Made by a program: the position numbers and the translations under genes | The notes under the pieces: generated by a model | The model's input: the letters and a program-made list of their open reading frames with translations, nothing else | What the model was told of the DNA's origin: nothing | Databases searched by the model: none | In this document: positions 47,966 to 55,764 of the stretch, piece after piece | Layout of the letters: each line of letters opens with the position of its first letter | Position numbering within the stretch: the first letter of the stretch is position 1 | NCBI GenBank assembly: GCA_020720115.1 | Contig: DYPD01000009.1 | Location: 1-55,764, forward strand | Reading direction: 5' to 3' | From: Thiomargarita sp. | GTDB lineage: Bacteria > Pseudomonadota > Gammaproteobacteria > Beggiatoales > Beggiatoaceae | DNA length: 55,764 bases

Positions 47966-48061
47966 AGGCTTAGACTTCTCTGCAAGGATTAAGAAGGTTG
48001 TTTGCTATACTAGCAAGTGATAAGTGCTTTGCTGCAAAACAGGGCACTGAGCGGCATGACT

Positions 48062-48100
48062 AAGGCTTTCATTATAAAGCCTTTGCCAAAACTGGCAAAG
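48062..48100. repeat. Two adjacent hairpins before the gspF-like gene
   Basis: AAGGCTTT-cattat-AAAGCCTT (48062-48083) and CTTTGCCA-aaac-TGGCAAAG (48081-48100) share a few bases, so only one can form fully at a time. They lie between two divergent genes, in the region that must hold the promoter of 48194. Function unknown; mutually exclusive stems could matter in the leader RNA. Confidence 0.5.
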
Positions 48101-48193
48101 ATTTTAAGGGAATACAATTAGACGACCGCGGTACGTCCCTATTTTGTAAACTTATTTGGATAAGCAGGTTCTTTCATTGGATAAATTAAGCGT

Positions 48194-49444
48194 ATGCACT
48201 TTAAATACAAAGCAATGAATCAAGACGGACGTCTGGTGTCTGGCGAATTGCAAGCTGATAATCCAGAAGATTTAGAAGCCCGCTTACAGCGTCTACAACT
48301 GGATTTAATTAATTACCGTCTGCAAAACAATAGTGGGCGTAGCAAATTCAAATTAAATTTTGGCAAAAACTATGTTACCCGCGAAGAAATCATTACCTTT
48401 TGTATTTACATGGAGCAATTATTAAAAGCCGGTGTGCCCTTATTACAAGGCTTAGAAGACATGCGCGATAGTTTAGAGCAATCGCGGTTTAGAGATGTGG
48501 TGGCTTCTTTAATTGAAGATGTGCAAGGCGGACAACAATTGTCCTATGGAATGCAACGCTTTCCAGAAGCCTTTGATACGGTATTTGTAAGCTTAGTGAA
48601 TGTTGGAGAAGAAAGTGGCGAACTTGCCGAAGTGTTTAAGCATTTAACTATTTCCTTGAAATGGCAAGATGAAATCATTTCACAAACCAAGAAATTATTA
48701 ATGTACCCTAGTTTTGCTGCTGCCACTATTTTTGGCATGTTATTTTTTATGATGGTCTTTTTAGTTCCGCAAGCTAAAATCTTTATGCTCAATATGATTG
48801 GAGAATTGCCCCTAGAAACTAAAATTCTTATCAATATTTCTGACTTTGTAGTGAACTATTGGATGCCGCTGTTGGTGACACCGTTTTTATTGATTATCGG
48901 ACTCTGGATTGGAATGCGCGTTAGCTACCGCGTGCATTTTATGGTGGATAAAGCTAAGTTAAGTGTGTGGATTGTTGGACCTATTATGCAGAAAATCATT
49001 CTGGCGCGTTTTGCTAGCTTCTTTGCACTCATGTACAGCGCGGGTATTACGGTCATGGAAAGTCTGGTTATTTTGCAAAAGACAGCAAACAATCTAGTGA
49101 TTGAAAAAGCCTTAGAAGAAGTGCGTGAGTTAATTGCCGATGGTAGCACCATCACCAATAGCTTTGCTGAAGTGAAACTGTTTCCGCCGCTGGTGTTGCG
49201 AATGCTCAGTGTCGGCGAAAGCACCGGTGCTTTAGATCATGCCTTGAATAATGTCAGTTATTTCTATGACCGGGAAGTGAAAGAATCTATTGGCAAATTA
49301 CAAGCGATGATTGAGCCTATTATGATTATTACTTTGGGTATCATTATGGCAGCCATGATAGTTTCAATTCTGGGACCTATTTACGATGTGGCTATCCAGA
49401 ATGCCGATACCGCCAATTCTGCCGCACCGCCGGAGATTCCATAA
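48194..49444 (+). CDS. GspF/PilC-type inner-membrane platform protein
   Basis: 416 residues with two type II secretion F domains (about 55-190 and 260-390). It starts FKYKAMNQDGRLVSGELQAD as in PilC/GspF. First domain: FCIYMEQLLKAGVPLLQGLE and 'VGEESGELAEV'. Second: 'FASFFALMYSAGITVMESLV' and the conserved 'LSVGESTGALDHALNNVSYFYDREV', then 'IEPIMIITLGIIMAAMIVSI'. Three membrane segments. Polytopic platform of type II secretion, type IV pilus or MSHA-like machines. First gene of a three-gene unit (next start 4 bases after its stop). Confidence 0.9.
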   Translation: MHFKYKAMNQDGRLVSGELQADNPEDLEARLQRLQLDLINYRLQNNSGRSKFKLNFGKNYVTREEIITFCIYMEQLLKAGVPLLQGLEDMRDSLEQSRFRDVVASLIEDVQGGQQLSYGMQRFPEAFDTVFVSLVNVGEESGELAEVFKHLTISLKWQDEIISQTKKLLMYPSFAAATIFGMLFFMMVFLVPQAKIFMLNMIGELPLETKILINISDFVVNYWMPLLVTPFLLIIGLWIGMRVSYRVHFMVDKAKLSVWIVGPIMQKIILARFASFFALMYSAGITVMESLVILQKTANNLVIEKALEEVRELIADGSTITNSFAEVKLFPPLVLRMLSVGESTGALDHALNNVSYFYDREVKESIGKLQAMIEPIMIITLGIIMAAMIVSILGPIYDVAIQNADTANSAAPPEIP

Positions 49445-49448
49445 GTAC

Positions 49449-51125
49449 ATGGCACGACCTGTTTCTAAGGTGTTTTATTTTACTGATTATGTGCTGATTA
49501 TTTACCAGGTAATTAATCGGCAAGTCAATGAAGAACGCCGGTTCATTTTGAATGCTGAAGGGCAAGCCAGTTTTGCGAATTGGTTGCTTGATAGTGGCAT
49601 TCAGCCCTTGTCTATGCCGGTGGCTATTGTTGTAGAATCACGCTTAGAAGAATATCAGCTTGATACCATACCGCATGTGCGTGGTAGAAACCGCACCGAG
49701 TTGCTCAATCACCGCCTGCGCCGTCTGTATACAGTGCCTTATACCTATGCCAAAGTTCTGGGGCGCGTGACGAGTTCTCCAGTCAGTGGCAAGCGCGTGG
49801 ATGATCGCGTCTTGTTTAGTGCGTTGGGTAATGCTGAGATGTTTTTGCCCTGGATTCGTTTGTTGTTGACGCAGCGCATTTCAATTCGCGGTATTTATTC
49901 TTTACCCTTGTTGAGTCAGCAGCCCTTAAAAGAACTTGAATTACCCGATAATATTTTGCTGGTGACACACACTGAGCAGGTTGCCGCCAGCGTACCCCAG
50001 GGCTTGCGCCAGTCTTTTTTTCATAAGGGGCATTTATTTGCCAGCCGCCTAACGCCGCTGCCCATACCAAGCCCTGAGCCAGGAGAAAGCGACTATGCCG
50101 CTTATGTGTGCAACGAAATTCTCAAAACCCAGCAATATCTTGGCGGCCATGTTTTATTAAATCCAGACCAGGTATTGACAGTTCTATTGATTGGCAAGCC
50201 CGAAGATTTAGTACAAATACAGCAGAAAGTGACAGAAAATCCGCAACCTGGCTTGCAATTTCGCTTTCATGCGCTGGATGATTTTTTACGGCAAGGTGGT
50301 TTACGCCACACCAAATCCGCAGCATTTTTCCACTTTCTACCCATACAGCAAGTTGCGCGAGGCACAATACCCAATCATTATGCACAAACGGGCGAACGCT
50401 TCTATGACATCCATTTACAGTTGCAGCAACGCCTCTATAACGCCAGCCAAATCATTTTTGTGCTCGCTCTACTCACCAGTAGCCTATTTGCTTATTGGGG
50501 CTGGCAAACGCAGCAAGACAATGCAGTGCTGGAAGCTAAAATCCAGCGTTTGCAGGATGAATATAAACAAACACAAGACAAACTAGGTACTCACATTGAA
50601 CCTCGGCACATGCGCAATGCGGTCGAAGCTGCTGAACAACTCCGCGAAAACCGCCTATCTCCAGAACAAGCTTTGGCGCTCATAGGCGCTGAATTGCAGA
50701 ACTTCCCTGCATTAAAATTGCGCACAATCAAATGGTCAATCAATGAAGTGGTAGACGCCATTGAAGCCAGGGGTGCGGGCAGTAGCGCCTTTTTAGCCAA
50801 AGCCATTGAAGCTCGGCGCAAAGCCGGAAAATTACACACTAATTTTGAACAAATAATTGAATTAGAGGGGCAAGTCTGGTCTTTACGAAACAATCTTCCA
50901 CAAGCGCAACGCACTTTTGATTCCTTCGTACAACATCTGCGGCGGCTACCCAATATTAGATTAGAAGTGCAAGAGCAACCTGTTAATCCCTACAAATTAG
51001 GCGAAGCTTTTCGCAGCAGTTTAAGTAAAGACAAACAAAACAATCAAGCAGACGCGGGATTTAAGCTCGATATTAGGGTGATGCCAGAACCAACCAATTT
51101 GCCCTCCCGTGACACATCACCATGA
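49449..51125 (+). CDS. Probable GspL- or PilM/PilN-like assembly protein
   Basis: I chose ATG 49449 (MARPVSKVFYFTDYVLII), just after the upstream stop, over the longer frame at 49386 that overlaps the gspF-like gene. 558 residues: a cytoplasmic N-terminal part (about 1-330), one membrane segment (ASQIIFVLALLTSSLFAYWGW, about 340-360), then a coiled-coil-rich periplasmic part starting QQDNAVLEAKIQRLQDEYKQ. This topology (large cytoplasmic domain, single TM, coiled coil, ferredoxin-like end) is that of GspL or a fused PilM-PilN. Family identity is inferred from topology and neighbours, not from a motif. Its stop overlaps the next ATG (ATGA). Confidence 0.6.
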   Translation: MARPVSKVFYFTDYVLIIYQVINRQVNEERRFILNAEGQASFANWLLDSGIQPLSMPVAIVVESRLEEYQLDTIPHVRGRNRTELLNHRLRRLYTVPYTYAKVLGRVTSSPVSGKRVDDRVLFSALGNAEMFLPWIRLLLTQRISIRGIYSLPLLSQQPLKELELPDNILLVTHTEQVAASVPQGLRQSFFHKGHLFASRLTPLPIPSPEPGESDYAAYVCNEILKTQQYLGGHVLLNPDQVLTVLLIGKPEDLVQIQQKVTENPQPGLQFRFHALDDFLRQGGLRHTKSAAFFHFLPIQQVARGTIPNHYAQTGERFYDIHLQLQQRLYNASQIIFVLALLTSSLFAYWGWQTQQDNAVLEAKIQRLQDEYKQTQDKLGTHIEPRHMRNAVEAAEQLRENRLSPEQALALIGAELQNFPALKLRTIKWSINEVVDAIEARGAGSSAFLAKAIEARRKAGKLHTNFEQIIELEGQVWSLRNNLPQAQRTFDSFVQHLRRLPNIRLEVQEQPVNPYKLGEAFRSSLSKDKQNNQADAGFKLDIRVMPEPTNLPSRDTSP

Positions 51126-51790
51126 AAAATCAAATTGCCAACTTGCATGTGCAAAACCAAGTCGCCGAAATTGAATGGAAGCTCTTGCACACGCCTCTGT
51201 TGATTTTGCTGGTTAGCTTAGCTTTAGCCATCACCCTATTGACCAGTGCGTGGTTTTACAACACACAAATGCAGACCCTACAAAGTCAAGCAAGTAACAA
51301 CTTAACCGAGATTGAAGACAAGCATAAAAGTTCTCAAGAAGCACTGGCAGTTTATCAAAGCTTTGCGGATAAATTTAAACAATTACAAACCCATTATTTC
51401 CTACAACCAGAAGAGCGGAGCAACCAATGGTTAGAGCGTATTGAAGGCTTAAAGAACTGGAAAGAGTTTCTCACGATTTTAGATGCCAGTAGTGAAGGTA
51501 CTGAAAACTACAATCTGTCTGGCGTGCAAATGGAAAAAGATTTCATAATTAAAATTTGGAAACTGCGCTTAAAAATGCAACTCCTACACACCAGAAACCT
51601 GATAGAATTTATTGATTATCTCTACTCAACTTACCCAGATGGCTTGTATAATTTCAAAGAATGTGAGCTGGTATTAAAACGTGAATTTGAGTATGATTGG
51701 AGAGAAAATATCAGCGCTGATAATCTGGAAGCCAGTTGTGTATTACAATGGTATGCAGCGGAAATTCGCCCAGACACCCCTAGCAATTAA
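51122..51790 (+). CDS. Probable GspM/PilO-like protein
   Basis: 222 residues starting in the ATGA overlap with the previous gene. A short cytoplasmic N-terminus, one membrane segment (LLILLVSLALAITLLTSAW), then a coiled coil (LQSQASNNLTEIEDKHKSSQ) and a compact C-terminal domain. This is the usual PilO/GspM layout, following gspF- and gspL-like genes in the order platform-L/N-M/O. No sequence motif proves it. No secretin, ATPase or pilin gene is in the window, so the machine (pilus, T2SS or a reduced system) cannot be fixed. Confidence 0.55.
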   Translation: MKNQIANLHVQNQVAEIEWKLLHTPLLILLVSLALAITLLTSAWFYNTQMQTLQSQASNNLTEIEDKHKSSQEALAVYQSFADKFKQLQTHYFLQPEERSNQWLERIEGLKNWKEFLTILDASSEGTENYNLSGVQMEKDFIIKIWKLRLKMQLLHTRNLIEFIDYLYSTYPDGLYNFKECELVLKREFEYDWRENISADNLEASCVLQWYAAEIRPDTPSN

Positions 51791-51797
51791 TTAAGCA

Positions 51798-52391
51798 ATG
51801 GAGCACACTAAAATGCTGAAAACAATGCAACAATTTTACACTCGTGAAGAATATCTGGCATTAGAAGAACAAGCCGAGATAAAACACGAATTTTTTCAAG
51901 GTGAAATCTTTGCAATGGCGGGCGGTACTTTTAATCATGCAAAAATTTCTTTGAATATAGTCGTCAGTTTAAGCAATCAGTTACGCGGTAAAAACTGTAC
52001 GCCCATGAACAGCGACATGCGCGTTCATACGCCATCGGGTTTGGATACTTATCCAGATATTTCAATCTATTGTGGCAAACCTGAGTTAAGCGATAAACAA
52101 CACTCTTTGCTTAATCCAGTGATCATTATTGAAGTGCTGTCGCCTTCTACCCGCAGTTATGATCGCGGTGACAAATTTGTACTCTATCGTGCGCTGCCGA
52201 GTTTGCGTGATTATGTGTTAGTAGATTCCGAGCGCATGTTTGTTGAGCATTTTCGGCGCACCGATGCTAATGAATGGATTCTACATGAATACCAAGATTC
52301 AACTGAAACACTTCATTTCTCTGTGCTTGAAGAAACCCTGAGTTTGGCTTCCATATATGAAAGCATTGAATTTGACGTATCTGAGTCTTAA
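51798..52391 (+). CDS. Uma2 family endonuclease, copy 1
   Basis: 197 residues of the Uma2/DUF820 PD-(D/E)XK family: FYTREEYLALEEQAEIKHEF at the N-terminus, 'GEIFAMAGGTFNHAKI', then Asp87 in TYPDISIYCG, Glu112 in IIEVLSPSTRSYDRGDK and Lys126. These are the expected catalytic residues. Family members are putative nucleases, frequent in multiple copies in filamentous bacteria and cyanobacteria; role unknown. An alternative start at 51813 (MLKTMQQF) has GGAG 9 bases upstream. Nearly identical to the gene at 52505-53140. Confidence 0.88.
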   Translation: MEHTKMLKTMQQFYTREEYLALEEQAEIKHEFFQGEIFAMAGGTFNHAKISLNIVVSLSNQLRGKNCTPMNSDMRVHTPSGLDTYPDISIYCGKPELSDKQHSLLNPVIIIEVLSPSTRSYDRGDKFVLYRALPSLRDYVLVDSERMFVEHFRRTDANEWILHEYQDSTETLHFSVLEETLSLASIYESIEFDVSES

Positions 52392-52504
52392 AAAATACAC
52401 CGAATTATAGCAAAATTAACTGACATGTTTTCGCTATATGCCAGTTTACGCAATTAAGATTTCTATCAATCAAACAAGAATATAGTCGCGGATAATTCTA
52501 AACA

Positions 52505-53140
52505 ATGGAATACACTCAAATGCTGAAAACAATGCAACAATTTTACACTCGTGAAGAATATCTGGCGTTAGAAGAACAAGCCGAGATAAAACACGAATTT
52601 TTTCAAGGTGAAATCTTTGCAATGGCGGGCGGTACTTTTAATCATGCAAAAATTTCTTTGAATATAGTCGTCAGTTTAAGCAATCAGTTACGCGGTAAAA
52701 ACTGTACGCCCATGAACAGCGACATGCGCGTTCATACGCCATCGGGTTTGGATACTTATCCAGATATTTCAATCTATTGTGGCAAACCTGAGTTAAGCGA
52801 TAAACAACACTCTTTGCTTAATCCAGTGATCATTATTGAAGTGCTGTCGCCTTCTACCCGCAGTTATGATCGCGGTGACAAATTTGTACTCTATCGTGCG
52901 CTGCCGAGTTTGCGTGATTATGTGTTAGTAGATTCCGAGCGCATGTTTGTTGAGCATTTTCGGCGCACCGATGCTAATGAATGGATTCTACATGAATACC
53001 AAGATTCAACTGAAATACTTCATTTCTCGGTGATTGAAGAAACCTTGAGTTTAGCTGCCATGTATGAAAGCATTGAATTTATTCCAACAGAACTGCAACA
53101 ACCGAGTTCTGATACGACCCCAGTTAATCTTGCAAAATGA
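52505..53140 (+). CDS. Uma2 family endonuclease, copy 2 (tandem duplicate)
   Basis: 211 residues. After three changed codons at the 5' end, a block of about 440 bp matches copy 1 with essentially no difference. The last 70-80 bp diverge sharply (about ten substitutions), and the tail (IPTELQQPSSDTTPVNLAK) is different and longer. Catalytic residues are the same as in copy 1. Its stop overlaps the start of the CYTH-CHAD gene by four bases (ATGA), so the two are probably translated together. The 113 bp between the Uma2 copies hold no gene. Confidence 0.88.
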   Translation: MEYTQMLKTMQQFYTREEYLALEEQAEIKHEFFQGEIFAMAGGTFNHAKISLNIVVSLSNQLRGKNCTPMNSDMRVHTPSGLDTYPDISIYCGKPELSDKQHSLLNPVIIIEVLSPSTRSYDRGDKFVLYRALPSLRDYVLVDSERMFVEHFRRTDANEWILHEYQDSTEILHFSVIEETLSLAAMYESIEFIPTELQQPSSDTTPVNLAK

Positions 53141-54699
53141 AGCAATATATCCGTCAATTTCGGCTAGAAGATGCCAGCCAAATCAGCCTAATTCAACAAC
53201 AACTGGCGGCTCTTATGCCGCTACAAATCAGTGTAGAAGAAGTGCGGCACTGCACTTATTACGACAGTTTTGATTGGCGTTTATACAAAAAGCAAAAGCT
53301 CTTGGTGGCGCAACAGCAGGAAGAATCTCTGTTGCTGTATCTGGAAAATCTGCCCTCTGGGGTGCGGGGGATACCCTTGCAGGTGAAAGAAATGCCGCGT
53401 TTTGCTTGGCATTTGCCAGATAGCCCCCTGCGCGAGGAAGTGGATGCTTTGCTGGATATGCGTGCTCTGTTGCCACAGTTGAACGTGGCTTTGCATGAGT
53501 CGCGTTGGAATTTGTTGGATAAAACGGCGCAGCAGGTTTTGTTAAGCCTGCGTTTGAGCAGCCTACATGTACACTCCAAACACCAGGTAGCGCCTTCGCT
53601 ACCGACTTGGATAGTGCTAGAACCGGTGCAGGGGGAGGGTAAAGTGGCGCGGAAAATCAGTGAGTTTTTGCAAAGTAGTTTGCATTTGCCGGTAGAGGAT
53701 ACGCCGCTGGCGGTGCATTTGCTCAGTCACAGCAATCAGCCACCGAGCACCCATAGCAGCAGCTTTGCCGTGCCCTTAGAACCAACAATGGCGGCTAATC
53801 AAGCGGTTAAACAAATACTGAAGGTATTGCTGACACATTTGCGCGACAACGAGCCAGGCGTCTTGGCGGATTTGGATACCGAGTTTTTGCACAACTATCG
53901 GGTAGCGGTGCGCCGTACTCGCACGGTACTGGGGCAAATCAAGCAGGTGCTGCCAAAAAGCATGGTTGAACGAATGCGCAAGAATTTTGCGCAGTTAGGT
54001 GAATTTAGTACGCCGGTGCGCGATTTGGATGTGTATTTGTTGAATTTTGAGGACTATCGCGCATTGCTGCCGCAGCCTATGCAGCCCGACTTAGAGCCAT
54101 TGTTGCATTATTTGCAGCAGCAGCGTGCGCAAGAATTAGGGCGCTTGCAGCGGCATTTACAAACTGCCACGCATAAAAAATTTATCCGCGATTGGCAAGT
54201 GTTTTTGAATGCTGCGGCGCGTCCACAGCATTCGCTGACGCATTCTGCCCAGCCGATTAAAACGGTAGCGGATGAGTGCATTTGGCAAGCCTACAGCAAA
54301 ATGCTCAAAATGGGCGAAGCCATTACCCCTGATTCTCCAGCAGATGCCCTGCATGAGGTGCGTAAACAGGGCAAAAAGCTGCGCTATTTGATCGAATTTT
54401 TCAACACCCTGTATGCACCGAAAAAAATCAATAAGTTGATAAAAAACTTCAAAATTTTTCAGGAAACCCTGGGAGCAATTCAAGACTATGCGGTGCAAGC
54501 AAATTACCTGCGCACTATTGCTGACGCGCTGGGCGCGGCGGGTACGCTCAATACAGCTCATTTGTTAGCGATGGGTATGTTGGTGGGACACATAGAACAG
54601 TTACAGCAGCAAGCACGGGCAGCTTTTAGTGAGCATTTTCAAGCCTTTGCCGACGCGCAAAACCAGCAGTTGTTTAGCCGCTTGTTTAAGTCGCCCTAA
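53137..54699 (+). CDS. CYTH-like/CHAD domain protein
   Basis: 520 residues. The N-terminal part (about 1-195) looks like a degenerate CYTH triphosphate-tunnel domain: 'YYDSFDWRLYKKQKLLVAQQ' in the position of the yfDT...L......R strand pair, but the usual ExEx(K/R) entry motif is not evident. From about 215 on it is a CHAD domain: 'VKQILKVLLTHLRDNEPG', 'LHNYRVAVRRTRTVLGQI', 'LHEVRKQGKKLRYLIEFF' and 'LGAIQDYAVQANYL', helical and rich in conserved His/Arg/Lys. CHAD domains bind inorganic polyphosphate (established for several members). ppk1 at 17865 in the same window fits a polyphosphate theme. Overlaps the Uma2 gene by 4 bases. Confidence 0.85.
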   Translation: MKQYIRQFRLEDASQISLIQQQLAALMPLQISVEEVRHCTYYDSFDWRLYKKQKLLVAQQQEESLLLYLENLPSGVRGIPLQVKEMPRFAWHLPDSPLREEVDALLDMRALLPQLNVALHESRWNLLDKTAQQVLLSLRLSSLHVHSKHQVAPSLPTWIVLEPVQGEGKVARKISEFLQSSLHLPVEDTPLAVHLLSHSNQPPSTHSSSFAVPLEPTMAANQAVKQILKVLLTHLRDNEPGVLADLDTEFLHNYRVAVRRTRTVLGQIKQVLPKSMVERMRKNFAQLGEFSTPVRDLDVYLLNFEDYRALLPQPMQPDLEPLLHYLQQQRAQELGRLQRHLQTATHKKFIRDWQVFLNAAARPQHSLTHSAQPIKTVADECIWQAYSKMLKMGEAITPDSPADALHEVRKQGKKLRYLIEFFNTLYAPKKINKLIKNFKIFQETLGAIQDYAVQANYLRTIADALGAAGTLNTAHLLAMGMLVGHIEQLQQQARAAFSEHFQAFADAQNQQLFSRLFKSP

Positions 54700-54807
54700 T
54701 ACCCGGCTATGTGATTTTGATGAAGTGAACCCTGCCCTTTGACAAGCGTTCAGCCAGTTGTGCAACACTTGCCGCCAAAAACAACATTCAGCCTAGTCAG
54801 GCTAGAA

Positions 54808-54973
54808 TAGACTTGTTGCGGTATAAAACCCAGTAAAAATGCGGGGTTTGGAAACATGACTCCCTCCCAATTTTTCAGATTTTAGTCAATTTCAGCTAAC
54901 CCATTGATTTTCCGTAGTTGTTAAATCAAGGTGTTTTTTGTAACTTATTGATTTCATAGCCGCAACAAGTCTA
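54808..54973. mobile_element. Larger MITE (166 bp), copy 2
   Basis: Same ends as 5202-5365 (TAGACTTGTTGCG / CGCAACAAGTCTA) and same internal blocks in the same orientation, with scattered substitutions and small indels. Flanked by AT-rich bases. Confidence 0.85.
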
Positions 54974-55025
54974 ATTTAGTCGAGAGGAATTTTGCAAGCA
55001 AACCGCCACGACAGTTCCATAAAAA

Positions 55026-55047
55026 AGGGGCTGCAAATGCAGCCCCT
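55026..55047 (-). terminator. Rho-independent terminator (minus strand)
   Basis: AGGGGCTGC-aaat-GCAGCCCCT with six T following on the minus strand. Directly downstream of the gene fragment ending at 55088. Confidence 0.8.
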
Positions 55048-55087
55048 CATGATTTACTCGCTGTATCCTGTCAAATTATCTTGAAAA

Positions 55088-55189
55088 TTATTTGACAGTC
55101 ACCTTGAAGTTATACAACTCTTTTCCACCCGATTTATCCTTCACTACGCCATCCTTCACGCCCTTTCCTTGTAGCAACGCTCCGAGTTG
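55088..55189 (-). pseudogene. C-terminal remnant of an unidentified gene
   Basis: Frame ending TAA at 55088-55090 with about 33 codons (LLQGKGVKDGVVKDKSGG, then KELYNFKVTVK). A stop codon lies directly upstream, inside a small palindrome (GTAGCAAC-N7-GTTGCTAC, 55171-55193) that seems to interrupt the gene. It is followed by a good terminator, so it was once a real gene end. Family not recognised; the polar, lysine-rich end suggests an exported or structural protein. Confidence 0.35.
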
Positions 55190-55193
55190 CTAC
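55171..55193. repeat. Small palindrome interrupting the gene remnant
   Basis: GTAGCAAC-gctccga-GTTGCTAC, 8-bp arms. It looks like a dispersed short palindromic unit; only one copy is seen here. Confidence 0.5.
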
Positions 55194-55580
55194 GCACTTT
55201 TCTACGCTCTGCGTGGGGTGTCCTTCCTTTACCCCAAGACGCCGCAAGCCAGTCGGACAATGGGAAATCAATGGCTCGCACAAGCGGGCTTAGTCAGCTT
55301 AGAAAACCGCTATAACACGCTAAAACTTTCAAGGAAACCGCCGGATACGTTAATGTCCGGTGGCGTAGGAAGGCGGCAGAGGTGACTTTGCCTTTGACCC
55401 AATCACGGCTAAGCGTATTAACCAACATCAAAGGCAAGCAAACCACTCTCTGCAACCGGCACCGTCGGCGGTGTCGGTGCGAAAGCGACGTTTGTATTGG
55501 GTGATTTAACAACAATGGGGTTTGGGTTTCAATCACTCTCCTAAGAACCACCACCTCAGCGAAGCTAAAACACATAAAAA
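55190..55580. other. Degenerate region without an intact gene
   Basis: Short frames on both strands, none with family features. On the minus strand a stretch encoding VAFAPTPPTVPVAESGLLAFDV (about 55420-55500) looks protein-like but is closed by a stop at once. Probably decayed coding DNA plus short repeats. Confidence 0.35.
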
Positions 55581-55600
55581 AACCGAGCTAAAGCTCGGTT
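55581..55600 (-). terminator. Rho-independent terminator of the right-edge peptide gene
   Basis: AACCGAGCT-aa-AGCTCGGTT followed by seven T on the minus strand, 33 bases after the stop of the gene that enters from the right edge. Confidence 0.85.
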
Positions 55601-55632
55601 CTTAAGTAGATATTAATGTAAATTTAATCTTC

Positions 55633-55764
55633 TTAACATCCACCCCATCCACAACTTGGACTGCGCCCTGGAAGAAGGAAGAACTCTGAAAAAGCTACAT
55701 CAGCTTTTTCTCCGCCATAAGTATGACTACTAGGAGAATCACTAGCAGCAGTGGCATCTACTAA
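55633..55764 (-). CDS. 3' end of a small protein/peptide gene ending in CGWGGC
   Basis: Open on the minus strand from the right edge to TAA at 55633-55635 (43 codons visible). The visible product is Ala/Ser-rich, then has VAFSEFFLLPGRSPSCGWGGC as its end (read in two parts: VAFSEFFLLPG and RSPSCGWGGC). A helical, hydrophobic stretch followed by a short Cys/Gly/Trp tail at the very C-terminus recalls precursors of modified peptides (RiPPs), but no modifying enzyme is in view and the N-terminus is outside the window. It could equally be the tail of a small structural protein. A strong terminator follows, which supports a real, expressed gene. Confidence 0.45.
   Translation of the reverse strand, partial: LVDATAASDSPSSHTYGGEKADVAFSEFFLLPGRSPSCGWGGC

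Larger units (their letters stand above)
54700..55087. other. Intergenic region with MITE and terminator
   Basis: No gene seen. It contains the second copy of the larger MITE (54808-54973) and a terminator hairpin (55026-55047). Confidence 0.6.

Noticed and set aside
49386-49448. Extension of the GspL-like protein to 49386
   Set aside because: It would overlap the end of the gspF-like gene by about 59 bases; ATG 49449 follows that stop directly.
55092-55385. 97-codon plus-strand frame near the right end
   Set aside because: It overlaps a recognisable minus-strand gene end with terminator and a palindrome; composition is not gene-like.

Overview
The window looks like a chromosomal segment of a gammaproteobacterium, perhaps a sulfur bacterium of the Thiotrichales type. 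This is inference from the NifL/NifA pair, an Rnf cluster with RnfH, ApaH, PPK1, a GspF/PilC-type platform, an IPTL-CTERM giant protein, and many Rpn/Uma2 nuclease genes and small mobile repeats. I saw no rRNA, tRNA, CRISPR array or full-length transposase.

Layout. (1) 1-264: the end of an old-yellow-enzyme oxidoreductase. (2) 949-4413: an AT-rich two-gene unit, a periplasmic binding protein followed by a hybrid sensor kinase. (3) 4414-6375: a repeat-rich stretch with two full copies of a 93-bp MITE, one copy of a second MITE (about 165 bp), an 84-bp inverted-repeat element, and a broken Rpn nuclease gene joined to nifA by a third 93-bp MITE copy. (4) 6376-11257, minus strand: an rnfD-rnfG-rnfE-rnfH-nifL-nifA operon. 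It has a near-textbook NifA/sigma-54 control region (TGT-N10-ACA site, IHF site, GG-N10-GC promoter). However, rnfD, rnfG and nifL carry frameshifts or stops, nifA is cut after its GAF domain, and rnfABC are not adjacent. (5) 11329-21776: housekeeping and hypothetical genes, namely a HAD phosphatase, two DUF4139 proteins, an Rpn remnant, apaH, trxB, ppk1 (with a fourth 93-bp MITE just upstream) and a B12-type radical SAM protein.

(6) 21894-44912, minus strand: one uninterrupted gene for a secreted protein of about 7,672 residues. It has a signal peptide, DUF11-like repeats, three SdrD_B-like domains, about 33 GEVED repeats, a VPGGGTT tandem tract and an IPTL-CTERM tail. Four 19-bp direct repeats lie upstream. 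(7) 45407-47965: a frameshifted TonB-dependent receptor and an LprI-like protein. (8) 48194-51790: a GspF/PilC-, GspL/PilMN- and GspM/PilO-like operon. (9) 51798-54699: tandem near-identical Uma2 nuclease genes and a CYTH-CHAD protein. (10) 54700-55764: the second copy of the larger MITE, a degenerate gene end, and at the right edge the 3' end of a small gene whose product ends in CGWGGC.

The most notable points are the decaying but recognisable nitrogen-fixation control/electron-supply operon, the MITE-mediated nifA-rpn junction, and the giant GEVED surface protein. Domain names come from reading the translations, not from a search.
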